A program made the position numbers and the translations under genes. The notes beneath the pieces are model-generated. The model was given only the letters and a program-made list of their open reading frames with translations. It ran no database searches and had not been told where the DNA came from. Below, piece after piece: positions 30,748-42,937 of a stretch of 64,000 nucleotides of DNA. This stretch comes from Nannobrachium achirus (taxonomy: Eukaryota; Chordata; Actinopteri; Myctophiformes; Myctophidae). How positions within the stretch are numbered: the stretch's first letter is position 1; every line of letters starts with the position of its first letter. The stretch is taken from contig OY997640.1 of NCBI GenBank assembly GCA_963921795.1, positions 54,623,321-54,687,320 of the forward strand, read 5' to 3'.

Positions 30748-31068
30748 AAAGGGCCAGTTCACCTCTGGGGCAACCAGATATTATTTTATTGTTGTTTGGG
30801 ACACGATCAACACAATCCTGAGTTTTTTTTTTGTGTTCAATCTGTGTTTTGAGATATTTTAGTATTTCAGCATGAATGATGATGCATTTTGCATCATATG
30901 ATGCAGCATGATGACTCATATGATGCAAAATGCATCATCATTCATGCTGAAATACTAAAATATCTCAAAACACAGATTGAACACAAAACATAACTCAGGA
31001 TCGTGTTGATCGTGTCCCAAACAACAATAAAATAAGATCTGGTTGCCTCAGAGGTGAACTGGCCCTTT
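30748..31068. mobile_element. Palindromic MITE, 321 bp, about 150-bp arms
   Basis: The ends AAAGGGCCAGTTCACCTCTG and CAGAGGTGAACTGGCCCTTT are exact inverted repeats. Pairing continues inward almost without gap to TGATGCATTTTGCATCATAT / ATATGATGCAAAATGCATCA, with a loop of about 15 nt. No 8-bp duplication is visible in the flanks, so the superfamily is undecided. Confidence 0.9.
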
Positions 31069-31070
31069 AA

Positions 31071-31145
31071 GTACAATTTTACAAAATCTACAAGCTCATG
31101 ATGCGAGGCATTGTGAGCGTGTAGATCTGCTATTTTCAATTTTTT
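31071..31145. repeat. CAGATCTAC-family palindrome, adjacent to MITE
   Basis: AATCTACAAGCTCATGATGC GAG GCATTGTGAGCGTGTAGATC, then TGCTATTTTCAATTTT. The arms pair with a few mismatches and a GAG loop. It starts only a few bases after the palindromic MITE ends. Confidence 0.75.
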
Positions 31146-31526
31146 AAGTGGGACCTTCTGCATAACGAGTAGGCCTATACAGGTCTACTTTTACGTTTGT
31201 ACTTAGGCTACATTTTGAATTCAGGACTATAACTTGTGACTGGAGCATTTCCACATTGCAGACAGTATTGATTAAGGGGTACTGTCACCTAAAGGGGTAC
31301 TGTCACTTTAAAAAGTCATTTTAAAAATTAATATGAGTTAATATTGTTATGACATCATTGTGGGAATGCGCAATTATAAGCCAATCAAATTATTTGACTG
31401 TACTTACTGTACTGGTCAGCTGTTGTTGGGGGGCGAGGCGAGCGAGGGGCAGATTACATTGTGACATATGAGTTTCAGACTATTTCAGACCGTTTTCAGA
31501 GAGACCACGTGACCTACTGTATCAGG
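31146..31526. other. No gene seen
   Basis: A short internal duplication of GGGGTACTGTCAC lies at 31276-31308. Nothing else was recognised. Confidence 0.35.
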
Positions 31527-31915
31527 CTAGGGCTCCACCAAAATGACGGCGTCGTGCCGGCGTCGGACGGCGTCAAAAAATGAACCGGGGCGAATTTGAG
31601 CGTCCGACGCGGACGTTGACGTCGGCAGTGGAGCACCCTTCATCTATACTATAATTTTGCGAATGTCTGTCTGTCTGTCTGAGTGAGTGAGTGAGTGTCT
31701 GTCACAGCGTTTCTCCTCAGTGGCTGGAGCAATTGATCTGAAATCGCATCACCATAAGCATATGAACACACCTGACATAACTGTGAAGCCCGTTTGTCAC
31801 TTTCACAAATCGTATGCTGTATATTAGCATTTTTATGGTGTATCTACTATCTATTCTGCATCTAGCTTGAGGCACATCTATTCTGCATCTAGCATGAGGC
31901 AAAATGTTTAACCAG

Positions 31916-32007
<92 letters not shown>

Positions 32008-32300
32008 GCAGGCGGGTGTGTGTGCAGGCGGGTGGGGGGGGGGGGGGGGCAGTATCTCTGTAGCCATTAAACGAAACGGGTTTCTTACATTGATGCTCCT
32101 ATACATTACATCATGCAAGCACCAGTTAAAGTTACTTTCCATCCCTCATATACTGTGTGCACAGTGCACATCCCATAACCCACACACTGCACATCATTTT
32201 GGAGCTCATATCTTTGAACGGGTAAGAGCTAGTTGATTAAAACGGGAGTTCCCAGCGTTGACGTTGACGCGACGCTCGACGCGCCCGGTGGAGCCGGGGG
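31527..32300. mobile_element. GC-rich terminal element containing a Helitron-like insert
   Basis: The outer sequences GGGCTCCACCAAAATGACGG and CGCGCCCGGTGGAGCC are inverted at their ends and rich in GACG/GTCG. Between them, 31641-32232 begins TCTATACTATAATTTTGCG and ends AACGGGTAAGAGCTAG before a T, as expected for a Helitron-type insertion between A and T. A (TG)n run (31919-32004) and poly-G lie within. Superfamily assignments are tentative. Confidence 0.45.
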
Positions 32301-32599
32301 GTCATAGCCTACTATTGAAATTTCGGGGCGTGTCAGCGGGCCTTTAGCCTAAGTAAGAAACTGAGTTTTGATTGAAGACTTTATTAGAAGTTTAGGACCA
32401 CGGTACAGTTTCATGACGGTACAGTTCACTGGTACAATGTCTACTAAAAGGAGATCCATGAAAAGACTAAGCTTATTTCCACATAGCCTACTTCTTTCAC
32501 CACTGAAAGGCTACGCTACAGTATGTGTGTACTGTGTAGTGTGTACCAATACATTGGCACTGGTGTTAGGTACCAGCATGAGCATCACTGACGTTGCAT

Positions 32600-33200
32600 G
32601 CTGCTCTGGAGACTGGAGTTCCCGAATCCCGAACGACTAGTAGGGCCCAATTTGACTTTTTATTGTATTACTTTTACTCTGTGCGCTGCTGTGTAGTGTG
32701 TAGCAACGACTGTAAGGTTGCAACTTACGGGGGCTACGTGCAGCATGTGGAGCATCATTCATCCCCCTCCCCCTTTGTGCTCGCATCACCGCTAGCCTAC
32801 CAGTGTAACGTAACCTCGTACAGCCTGTACAACCACAGCGTTACTACGCGCTTCTATCCAGTGTGTTGAACCGACCGGGGCGACGAGGACTGACTGACTG
32901 GTCGTATAGTGACTCTCTCTGCATACGAAGTGATTAGTGAACCACTCAGAGAAAACACCCAACGGACAGTTCCCGAACTGAAAACATACTCCAAGTCGTG
33001 GTAAAGGGAGGATTGAACGGGCGTACCGTAAATTCGCTTTGTTTTGTCGGCTTCGTGAGAGACGGGGCGCGGCGTGCTCCTCCATACCGACCCACCGACC
33101 CCCCTTTCGACTGAGATCCCTCCTTGAGTCCTTGCTGCTCCATCTAAACAGCCCAGGCTGAGGCTGATATGAAGCTGCGCTACAGGGCTTGTTTTGCCTT
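32600..33200 (+). promoter_or_regulatory. rnf24: Candidate CpG-rich promoter of rnf24
   Basis: CpG density rises clearly in about 32820-33130 (GACCGGGGCGACGAGG, GACGGGGCGCGGCG), with no matching repeat elsewhere in the window. It lies just upstream of a segment ending in a consensus donor. No TATA box was identified, which fits a CpG-type promoter. The link to rnf24 is inferred from strand and order only. A divergent gene could also use it. Confidence 0.45.
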
Positions 33201-33356
33201 GAGATAATAATAAAAGGACTGTTTGCTTTGGTTCGTCGAATAGCTGTCTGTCAGCTTGTTTCTGTATCGCCTTGTGGCTGCTGTAGCAGCGCATTTAACG
33301 CACTGCGTTGTCAAGAGAGAAGCAACGAGAAGACAAGACGTTGGCACTGAGGGTTG
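33201..33356 (+). other. rnf24: Candidate non-coding first exon of rnf24
   Basis: The segment ends GAGGGTTG followed by GTAAGTG, a near-ideal splice donor (exon end 33356). It has no long open frame. The 5' boundary is unknown, and 33201 is only a nominal start. If joined to the acceptor at 53857-53858 it would give a first intron of about 20.5 kb, plausible for this gene, whose start codon is not in its first exon. Confidence 0.4.
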
Positions 33357-33426
33357 GTAAGTGTTGCTTCATCATAGATCACCCTCTTTTCTGTTTTTAG
33401 AACATTCTCGTAGCCACGTTGGCTGG

Positions 33427-33761
33427 CAGTGGTGGTGGAAAGTAGATTTACTTAAGTAGAATGTTGAGATATTTGTACTTTACTTGAGTAATTCCAATTT
33501 CCAGTACTTTTACTTCTACTCCACTACATTTCGGATCCAAATATATTGTACTTGAACTCCAGCACATTTATTTGAGCACTTTAGTTAGACCTACTAGTTA
33601 CTTTGCAGGTGTATTTATTATTACAAAACATAGCCTACATTAACCACTTCAGCCCTATATACATTTAGGCGACGCATTGTGAGCTTGTAGATCTGCTATT
33701 TTCAAAATGGGATGAAATGGGATATTCGGCATACTGAGTACTTTTACTTTTTCCACCACTG
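33427..33761. mobile_element. hAT-like MITE, 335 bp
   Basis: The ends CAGTGGTGGTGGAAAGTA and TACTTTTTCCACCACTG are inverted. Internal ACTTTTACTTCTACTCCACT is typical of this fish MITE family. A single palindrome arm (GCATTGTGAGCTTGTAGATC, then TGCTATTTT) lies at 33673-33702. No clear duplication flanks it. Confidence 0.65.
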
Positions 33762-34058
33762 GTGATATATACGACCACCCAGACCAACTCGCGCAATGCA
33801 ACGTATGTGAGATGTGAGTGTTTTGTTTTGTTTTGTCTTAAAGTCAAGTCGTCTTTCTTTGGATAATCAGTGTTCAATCTGAGTCGATTTCTGCTAGAGC
33901 AGGGTTTCAAGCAAATGCTAGTAGCAAGCTAGCCTGTACTGTATACGCCCAGAGTCAGACCTGTACCATAGATGAGGCATGCACTCTGTGGCTGCGATGA
34001 CTGATTGACCATTTTTGCCAGATTTCTACCTGATGACGATAGTTCTCTGGACTAACCA

Positions 34059-34060
<2 letters not shown>

Positions 34061-34121
<61 letters not shown>
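34061..34121. repeat. (CA)n microsatellite
   Basis: Uninterrupted run of about 60 bp. Confidence 0.95.
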
Positions 34122-34125
<4 letters not shown>

Positions 34126-34659
34126 CAGGAAAAACGTATGGTTGGTTTGGTGGCTAGGTCACACATCCTCTTGCAACAATGTTGCCATCAGTCATGTTAA
34201 AGTTGTAAACATTGCTACTTGTGAGCGGTCAGCTCCAGGTGCACGTGTGAGAGAATACTTGGACACATTAGCATTGAATGGAAGAGATGACATGTTTCCT
34301 GTTTAAGTTTTTAAATCACACTTGTGACTGAGTTATTTGTGTAGGTCTATACCTTTGGAATGATTACGATTATCTAATGTATTGAACTGTTGGTATTCAT
34401 AATCAGCACTGTCTAATTGCCCTGAACAGACGTGTGTCAGTGTCAGCACTGAGCATGTTCTTGCGCCAAGGTCACCATTACATCATGAACAGCTCTACCT
34501 GGTGTGGTGAATAAAGCGATCTTTCTTGGATGAGTTTTGGTGGAAGTGAGTCATGCAGTTCATATCTTATTACAAAGGAAGTGTGCCAGTTTACTGTAAA
34601 TGCTGCATGTACAGTATATAACCCCTTTATCCTAAGGGCCTTACGATATACAGTTCATA

Positions 34660-34660
<1 letters not shown>

Positions 34661-34727
<67 letters not shown>
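34661..34727. repeat. (CA)n microsatellite
   Basis: Uninterrupted run of about 67 bp. Confidence 0.95.
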
Positions 34728-34729
<2 letters not shown>

Positions 34730-34906
34730 AGGAAACCATTCAATGCATGAACAGTTCATTGTCAGGACACTTACCCAGGCTCTTACCCAGAGGGCACTTG
34801 AACCTGGGGGCTACGCAGCATCATTCATCCCCCTCCCCCTTTGTGCTCACACCTTGGCCACTGCCACCCACTCTGTATGTTTCCCCCAATGGGGAAACAC
34901 TGTTAA

Positions 34907-35366
34907 AGTACCATGCATAGTAATACATAAGGACCGCATGTCTACACTAGAAACGGAGGGGGAGAGAGATTTCTTCTGTTAGGTCCGTTTGATCATGTCA
35001 GTTCTTCTCCCTGTCCGTACTTGTCCGTATGATTACGGTCCTTACACAGACCTTTACGTACACCTCCCAACTGAACCGTAGAAAGAAGTACCCGTGGCCA
35101 CCGTTGTCAACCATAGGGGCAGTAGTGTGGAAAATAGCCTTTCCTCTGCAAAAAAGAGTGAAAAGATGTCGTTCTTATACCTCTGTGATACCAACATGGA
35201 AAGCTCTGTGGCTTGAACGCCGTTCTCTTATTGATTAATCACCAGTTTCGAGAGATGGGGGCTACTCGAGGTGAGTGTGAACTAAGCATTTTGAAGCAAT
35301 TACGGCGCATACTCTCACCCAAAACGTACACAAAATCAAACATACAGAACTATAAACGGCCCTTAA
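34907..35366. mobile_element. MITE-like repeat, copy 1 (pair with 42077)
   Basis: It starts AAAGTACCATGCATAGTAAT, then ACATAAGGACCGCA, contains CTCCCAACTGAACC with AGAAGTACCCGTGGCCACCG, and ends AACTATAAACGGCCCTTAAG. The same order of blocks is found at 42077-42937. The ends are not perfect inverted repeats. Confidence 0.65.
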
Positions 35367-35449
35367 GAAGTACAGTAGTCATGGGGCAGCTATTCTGTGC
35401 AATGTACAAAGATGTCAGTTATCTGTGCTGTAAGGAGAACTAAGAAGTG

Positions 35450-35592
35450 AAGAGGTTGACAGTGTCATTGAATATAGTAACGCCATGCTCTGATGAAAGG
35501 GTTTTCTCTATAGGAAGATGACCTCGGCATCGAAAGTCTTGGCCCTGAAACGGTGCTCTTTGCCAAACCTGTTTAAGAACAGGGGATTTCTT
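35450..35592 (+). pseudogene. hAT transposase C-terminal remnant
   Basis: From 35450 the frame reads KRLTVSLNIVTPCSDERVFS and then IG, matching the conserved start of the hAT C-terminal dimerisation domain (a small hydrophobic stretch followed by S-x-E-R-V-F-S). A frameshift follows, after which the next frame reads RMTSASKVLALKRCSLPNLF, then KNRG, in the position of the usual basic stretch and LxFLxKN ending. The rest of the transposase is not recognisable nearby. It is a decayed fragment and might come from a domesticated or autonomous hAT element. Confidence 0.55.
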
Positions 35593-37864
35593 ATGACGTT
35601 AATTCCTATTATGTAATGTTAGGAAGAAGAAAATGAAAAGGCCAGGGAATTTTGGTCACACAGTGAGGGCAAGGGTTAAACCTTCCAACTGAAGATTGTG
35701 TGATACGATTATAACATTGTTAATGTGTGTATTATGCCAACTAAATAAAGCTAAAGCTATTAGAACGATAGCCCATAGGTTTAGTTGTAAACCCTTAATA
35801 ACCCAATATAATTGAAATTCAAAATTGCCAAAGGCTAATACAGTGATGGGGTTATATATAACATGCCATGAACGCTGGTAGGTGGATTGAATGGCAAATG
35901 CTATGCAGCTAAACTGTTTTTTATTTTTGTGGGGCAGTTACTATAGTACATACTTATTGCTCAAGGCTTTTGTCATGCTATATGTCTTAGGCCATTGACA
36001 AACTGAATAATAGAAAATGGCCCCAAGAAAAGAATGGGTTCAGTTAAAATAAAATAAAAGAATCAACCTCTACCTGGCTAGGCAATAGCCTTGAGGGAGT
36101 CAACACCAGCAAAATGTTGCAAGATGGCCCAGACAATATTAAGTATGCCAACAGTGTTTAATTGTGAAGTGCGTGCGTGTGAGGATAACGGTGAAGTGAA
36201 GCTATTTACAGTACACAGCCAGGACAATCTAGACAGGCAGAGGAAGGAAGGGTTGAATAGGGAGAGAGAGGGGACCACAAGTGATGGCAAAGGAAATAAT
36301 TAGTAATAGTAATTTATTGATTCTAATAAATCAATCTATTGATTGATAAATGCCAGGAACTAGGTTTTTAGGAGACTGAGTTAACGATGTACAGATGACG
36401 CCAATGAGATTTATTTCCTTCAAATAATACAAACTTGGAATATGTTGCCCTGGGTCATGCACTTGAACCTATTGAGTTTGTGACAAGCATTCTTCAAGTT
36501 AGAATAGTCATTGATCCCTGCTTGTGCTTGATAACCCCAGGCACTGATATGAGTTGTGTTGAGCTGGGAGGACCATGTGCCTCTGCTAGCTGAGAAATGC
36601 CTAGTTGTTTTCATGCTGTGGATAGCTCACTCTCACATGACTAGGGGATTTATTTAGCTGCAGTGACCCTGTTCTTTACAAGCCAATGGGTCTTGTTTCT
36701 CAGCCCAAAAGTGGGAAGTAATGCAACGCAATTCTCAAGTCTCATACTCATTTTATCACTTGGAGGAATATGCCTCATTCTACCGTAGCCTGAATGACCA
36801 GCTCTGTGACACGCATAATTAACCTTTCATTTAGCTGTCTTCTTAAATGATGTTATTCTTATCTACTGCTGTCGTGTGTGAGCGTGCATGTTGGTGGAAA
36901 AGGCCAATAACAAGAGGGTCTGTGTCAGACAGCCACAGTTGTTTATGAAGTGACGGGGGAGGGGTTACGGCAGAACACGACCTGAATAAAAGTATAGCGT
37001 GAAGACGAGGGAGAGATATGAGAGACAGCTGCACATGTCGTTCCATCATGTTTGTACCAGCTTGTGTTACTGCCCGACTTCCCTGAAGAATGAGGGAATC
37101 GAGCAGGAGAATGTGGGGCCAGGAATTGAGTTAGGGATTTCTTGACTCTTGGCCAGACTCTTGTGGGTATTGATGTGAAGGTTGGAGCAAGCATGGTAAA
37201 GATCACACAAAAAAAATCAATTGTATATGCACTTGAAGTTGGCCAATTTAGATTTATGGTTTAAGTACAGATAATTAAATGTTAAATATCACTGTTTCCA
37301 TAGGCTAGGAGAATATCCAGACCCCCTCCTTCAGTGGGTATCTTCCCCTGGAAGAAAATGTTGGTTAATTACCATCACGGTCATACTTTATGCCTGATTT
37401 ATAATTTAGTTATGCACCAGTTTAACAAATTTAAGATCTACAAGCTCACAACGTGACGCACTGTGAAGCAAGCAGAGTGCATCTTATTAACCACAGATGG
37501 ATGATGGAAATTGTGCCTTAGAGATCTCTTTGCCGTTCTGACTGCAAGAAGGGGAAGTTTATTTCACACCTTGTTTGGAGCATTGACCGTCCTAGACTTC
37601 TCAACGGGCCTGAAAATGTAAAACCGACCTGAGTGAGTTGAAGCCAGAGTCCTACCCGAGTCCCAACAGAGCATTGAATAATGATCCCGACCCAAACCCC
37701 TAAAAGGGTGTTTTAGGGAAAGGACAAACTGACTTTCTGTGTTCACTGATCTAAAGAGGAACACACACAGGCACGGGATCACGCCTCGCCCGCCGCTCCG
37801 ATACGCCTCTGTTCTATTTCCAGAATCCAGGCTTTGCCGCGTGGTGAAAAATGTCCACAGCCTG

Positions 37865-38035
37865 TCCTCAGCCGGTGCGTGTTCCCCTTTAGTGAGCGTA
37901 AGGGGTGTGGTGTTGGATCAGGTACTGAAGGGGTGCTATGCCCTTGATTGCTTTGTAGGCCAATCACCAGTGTTGTTGTGTACTGGGTACGGGCAGCAAC
38001 CAGGCGTGTTGCAATCATGATCATTTGAAGGGGAT
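37865..38035 (-). pseudogene. L2-type LINE reverse-transcriptase end
   Basis: On the minus strand the sequence encodes AYKAIKGIAPLQYLIQHHTP, then YAH and a stop. This matches the C-terminal part of L2/CR1-like ORF2, where a tYkalnGlaP-YL motif is followed by a hydrophilic tail. It is short, frameshifted upstream and clearly dead. A second fragment of the same region is at 51045-51420. Confidence 0.65.
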
Positions 38036-38220
38036 TCAGCATACCAGGAGGCCAATACGGAGGGAGTTGTATTATCCTGGAGATGACTGAGGCCTTTGAT
38101 TGGATATTTTAGTGGATGAGACAACAAAAAGCCAAAGGCTTGTTTACATTGGTGTCCATTAAACATTCAACACTCAAACAACTGGACAAAGAACAGTGCA
38201 AAATACGATACACAATAAAG

Positions 38221-38532
38221 CAAGGGTCCGGGACGCCTAGGGGGGTCCTCAGAGTGACGAGCTTGTGAGCTTGTAGATCGGCTATTTTCGGCAAAGAGGT
38301 TTGGCGTAGAGGGGAAAAAAGAGCACACTAAGTACAGAGTGAAAGGTCTTTATGTATTGACGTGTTTATTATGTATTGACGGTTCAAGTGGTTAAATATC
38401 TGAAAACACAAATTGACATGAATTCAAAATACACTGATGATTGTGCTGTCAAACGATTAAACTAGTGGGGGTCCCTGCTTCATCTTTCTCTCAACTAAGG
38501 GGTCCTTGGTCTGAAAACGTTGAAGACCCCTG
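38221..38532. mobile_element. CAGGGGTCTTCAA-type hAT MITE, 312 bp, perfect TSD
   Basis: The 3' end is TTGAAGACCCCTG. The 5' end has lost about 18 bp after CA relative to 13470. The direct duplication CAATAAAG is at 38213-38220 and 38533-38540. It contains the palindrome arm GTGAGCTTGTAGATCGGCTA (38264-38283) and TTCGGCAAAGAGGTTTGG. Confidence 0.88.
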
Positions 38533-41500
38533 CAATAAAGTATAAAAATATACAATTTCAAAACAATTCACGATAACTTAAAAACGTGTTGGGGGCCAGG
38601 GACGAACACGTGGACGATCCCACTCACAAGAGACAAGTGGAGCTTACCAGAGGATAAGGAGCTGTGCAGACTCCTTGTTGAGGAATGGTCTGATCTTTTG
38701 GAAGTGTTTGAATATAAACCTGCAGGATCAAGTGATCACTACAATGTGTGTAATATATTCGATGTGAAAGTGTAGAGCGTTTGCTAAATTGCTAATGGTA
38801 AGACATCGGTAATAATAGTTACAGTGGCTGGCATGTGAAGTACCTGCTCAGCCTCATACCCCACTTTTGAGTTCTATTATGAGAAATTCATGTCATAAGA
38901 ATGACCCTGCAAGCTTTACTGTAGTTGTAGTACTGCATTCCTTATACACATCTGCCTCCATAATTACAGTTATAGTTACACTGACCTACTTATTCTAGAA
39001 CTTGGCAGAACTCTGGAAAAACAAGACTTTTTTTCTTTTTTTTCCTGTCTTCAAAATATGAGAGGCCTGCTGTTGTTTTCCTCAAAACTGATGGGATGTC
39101 TATTTAACAGACCATCAACCCCCCCCTAAATCTCCCTTTCAAAATCTCAGCTGTAGGTCAGGCTAATGCTTTATCACTTTGACTGGCTCATATTTCCCCC
39201 TCCTGTCTGTTCTGAAAACACAGTTTGGCTTCTTCATAAATATAGATTTGGAGCAGTTTGCTAATTTAAGTAATTGCGTCACTCAGCTTCTAAGCAAACG
39301 TAGATTATTTTTTCTAAATGTGCATTAATATCCAGGACCTACGGCCATTACAGTCAAATGTACACTGTTGTGCAAAGACTAGGTCAGTAAACCACCATCA
39401 GATGAATGTGGGTGGTGCTCCCCTTTCTGATAGACAACACATTTTGAGGAATCCTTGTGCTCTGCTCCCTGCCTCTGAGAGGAGGCCCAGGGGTTTGTTT
39501 TTGCCCTTTGGCATATTAAGTTTCAGATGTGCAAATCTCCCGGCCGGCCACAGCTGCCTGCCAGTGGAAATTTCCATTTCAGATTCAGACGGCCGCCTTT
39601 GTTTCAGGAGTGGTGGGATTTCCACAAGTAAGCTGAACTTAACACGGCTAATTAGTTACTGTGAAAGACAATCAGCTATTTCGCTAGGATGTGTGTGAGT
39701 GAGTGAGTCTGGCACAGGGAAGAGCGTTACAAAAATAAAACCACTTGGGTCAAGGCAGGGTACGTTTAGTTTGGAGTATGGGCGTATGGTTTTGGTGACA
39801 CAGGGTATAAGCTAGTTGATAGTGATACTGTTTATTCTTTCTACTGAAGGAATGGTGTGGGTAATTCACTCTAATGTATTCTCACAATCAGATGTAGTTA
39901 TACGTAAAGCTCAAAAGAGATAGAGTAGGTACAGGAGGTATGCACTGGCGGAAATTGGCCCAAGGCCTTCACCATTGACCATGGACGGTCACAGCTGTTT
40001 GTCTGTTTTATTGACAGCCTATCAGTATTCTCTCTTATCTCTCATCTTTGCAGGTTGAATGTGGAAGGAATTTCTATTCCCTCCACCACTATCGGGACTG
40101 TCTTTAGAAACCTAATGACCCATAACCCCATGGCTGTCTCCTTTGACTGATGGAGCAATTTGTGAGTGACCTGTATGAAATGTAACCTCCGGTTCATAGG
40201 TCACCATGCTTCCACGTGATTTATTGATTGCTGGCGTAGTCAGTATTGATTAACAGTGAGGCCTAGAGTTCTCTGCACAGTCTGCAGGGCTGCGGTGTGC
40301 AGATGACGGTTCAATATGTTGTGGTTGGGATGTCATGTTCACAGGTTATCTATCTTGAGAAAAAATGTAAACAGACAGCATGCTGCATAGTTCTACTGCT
40401 ATCACTGAGATATAATGCATGCTCATAGTGACAGAAACACCACTGTGAAAGATAAAATAAGATTCTATTTCTAGATCAGTAATAATCAGCAACCAAATAG
40501 TAAGGTAGGGTTTAAGTTGGAGGCACAACATCTGGACAATATACCCGTGATCCTGGAATGACTAATTCGGTAACAGTACAAACGGTGATGTCATTTGTAT
40601 CTCCCAGTATCTGGTCACTAATACATTTTGAAGAGTAGGAAAATAGTTGTTGTATGCAATATAAGGCTAATAAATAAGATAATATAGTATAATGTATATT
40701 TTCGAAACACTTCCACCTTTCCGCTTAGGGGGATTTCGGCCATTGGAGATTGTGCAGCGCCGTGCCATATATTGGGTTTATTCAAAGAAGACCAAACAAA
40801 AATGTGTTCATTTTCAACACTGCACTTAGTCTTTCATACTACCTTTGAAAGATACAGCCTGTCCTGTATGCATATGTATGCTTTCTTTATTTCCCATTTT
40901 CTCTTTGGCTAGCAGTAATAATCCTTGAATTGGTCTGTAGCACTGCAGACCTTATGCAGAGTTACCATATACTTCAAAATGAAGCACAGTGTTGCGCGTT
41001 TTTGGCACAATTTAGAAATGTGTCAAATGAACCATTGTTCTTTTTGGTCTTTTTAGCAGCTTGCTAGAGCTGCTTCAAACTGTAGGAATTCACTTCCTTC
41101 ATATGTATACAGTATAAACTGGCAGGCAAAAGGGGTGTGGCTTTTGGGAAAATTGCAGTTTGATTGACAGCCTCTATTTTTAGGATTAAAGAATATAAGC
41201 TCATATTTGTTAAAAACAAATAAAAGCATATAGTTTGAATTGCTGGCTTCCCCCTCTGGAAAGTGTAACAATAATTTTCTTTTTTTCCTCATTGACATTT
41301 TGTAAGCATGTCTGAAATGAGACTGGGTTGCTTCACCAAGGTCCTCCCTCCCTTGTGCAAATGGAAGATTACCGGAATGATTCAGAGAGGGCTGATCTTT
41401 CCTAGGGTTCACTTGGCTCTATTGTGCTGTGGGCTGGGCTTGTATGTTTGGAGGAGAATTCAGTTTCAGTCTCTGTGTCAATACCGAGACCATGTGCTAC

Positions 41501-41590
41501 TGGGTTACTCTGTCAGTTGTCAGAGAAAAGCACCAATCAGCTAAATAAGCTAGAACCATCTATAGAGCTGAAGTTGTATAATCTATAAAG

Positions 41591-41949
41591 CAGGGGACTT
41601 CAATGTTTTCAGGCCAAGGACCCCTTAGTTGGGAGAGAGATGAAGCAGGGACCCCACAAGCTTTTCATAGATTCCATATAGTTTCATTGTTTGACAGCAC
41701 AATCGTCAGTGTATTTTGGATTTCATGTCAATTTGTGTTTTCAGATATTTAACCACTTGAACCATCAATACTTAATAAACTTGACCTTTCACTCTGTACT
41801 TAGTCTGCTCTTTTTCTCCTCTACACCAAAGCTCTTTGCCGAAAATAGACTGCGAGACGTTTTGAGCTTGTAGATCTGCTATGAGTCAAAGATTTGGAGG
41901 ACCCCCTGTAGTAACTCTGGGGTCCCGGACACCCTGTTGAAGACCCCTG
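41591..41949. mobile_element. CAGGGGTCTTCAA-type hAT MITE, 359 bp, TSD 7/8
   Basis: The ends are CAGGGGACTTCAATG and GTTGAAGACCCCTG, and the flanks are CTATAAAG and GTATAAAG. The body is inverted relative to 13470 and 38221 and carries the arm TTTTGAGCTTGTAGATCTGC (41863-41882). Confidence 0.88.
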
Positions 41950-42076
41950 GTATAAAGTGATAATTAAAATCCATCCATCCATCCATCATAGTCTGTTAAA
42001 TCTGAGTCAGGTTGTGGAGATAACAGTTTCAGCAGAGAATATTGAGACTTACTTTTCTCTGACCACATAGCCAGCT

Positions 42077-42423
42077 CTAAAGTACCATGCATAGTAGTAC
42101 ATAAGAACCGCAGGAATACATAAGCAACGGAGGGTGAGTTAAATTTCGTCCGGTTTGTCCGGTCTGTCTCCCACGCCTCCGTACTCCAGATGATTTATCT
42201 CCGTATACGGACCCTTACGGACAGCTCCCAACTGGACGGACTGAACGTACAAGATGTATCCGTAGAAGAAGTACCCACGGCCACCGTTATAAAACATAGG
42301 CGCAGTTGTGATGAAATTAACTCTGATCTAACAGCGGTTCTCAAACTGTGTGTCCCAATAATAAATTATATTTTATCAAGAAACGGAAAAGGTCGCACAA
42401 CCACTTGAAGAGGACGCCTCGAC

Positions 42424-42457
<34 letters not shown>

Positions 42458-42937
42458 GCAACAACAGTCACCAGCACAGACAGCGAGGCACACAAGTCAC
42501 AAGAAGAGATGATGATGCGGCTCATTTATTACTTGGATTATGTTCAATATATGAGCGGGTGTGTACGTGTGTTTTGTTATAATTACTCCGGGTCCGCATC
42601 CATGTGTTTAAATTTGTACCCTCGCGGAGTTGCATTTACCACGATAACGTTGCTGAGTGCTGACAGTCAGCAGAACGAGTCCAGACTCCAGACTGTTACC
42701 ACGTATTATTTATACCAAACATCACGGCGGGTCCAAAATCTGTGGTTCTACATATTTTGGCTAAATGCTAAGGTTTTTACACGTGTGAGAACCACCTTCA
42801 TGTGGCGCGCGGCCAAAACGGGAGCAGAACATAAATAACGTGCATGTCTACTATGCATGGCGATGCGATTACCGTACGTAGTTCCTCACCCAAAACGTAC
42901 ACAAAATCAACCATACGTAACTATAAATGGCCCTTAA
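42077..42937. mobile_element. MITE-like repeat, copy 2, with extra internal sequence
   Basis: It begins AAAGTACCATGCATAGTAGT, then ACATAAGAACCGCA, and ends AACTATAAATGGCCCTTAAC. It corresponds to 34907-35366 but is longer. The additional middle (about 42300-42860) includes a short (CT)n(CA)n tract at 42424-42457. Confidence 0.65.
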
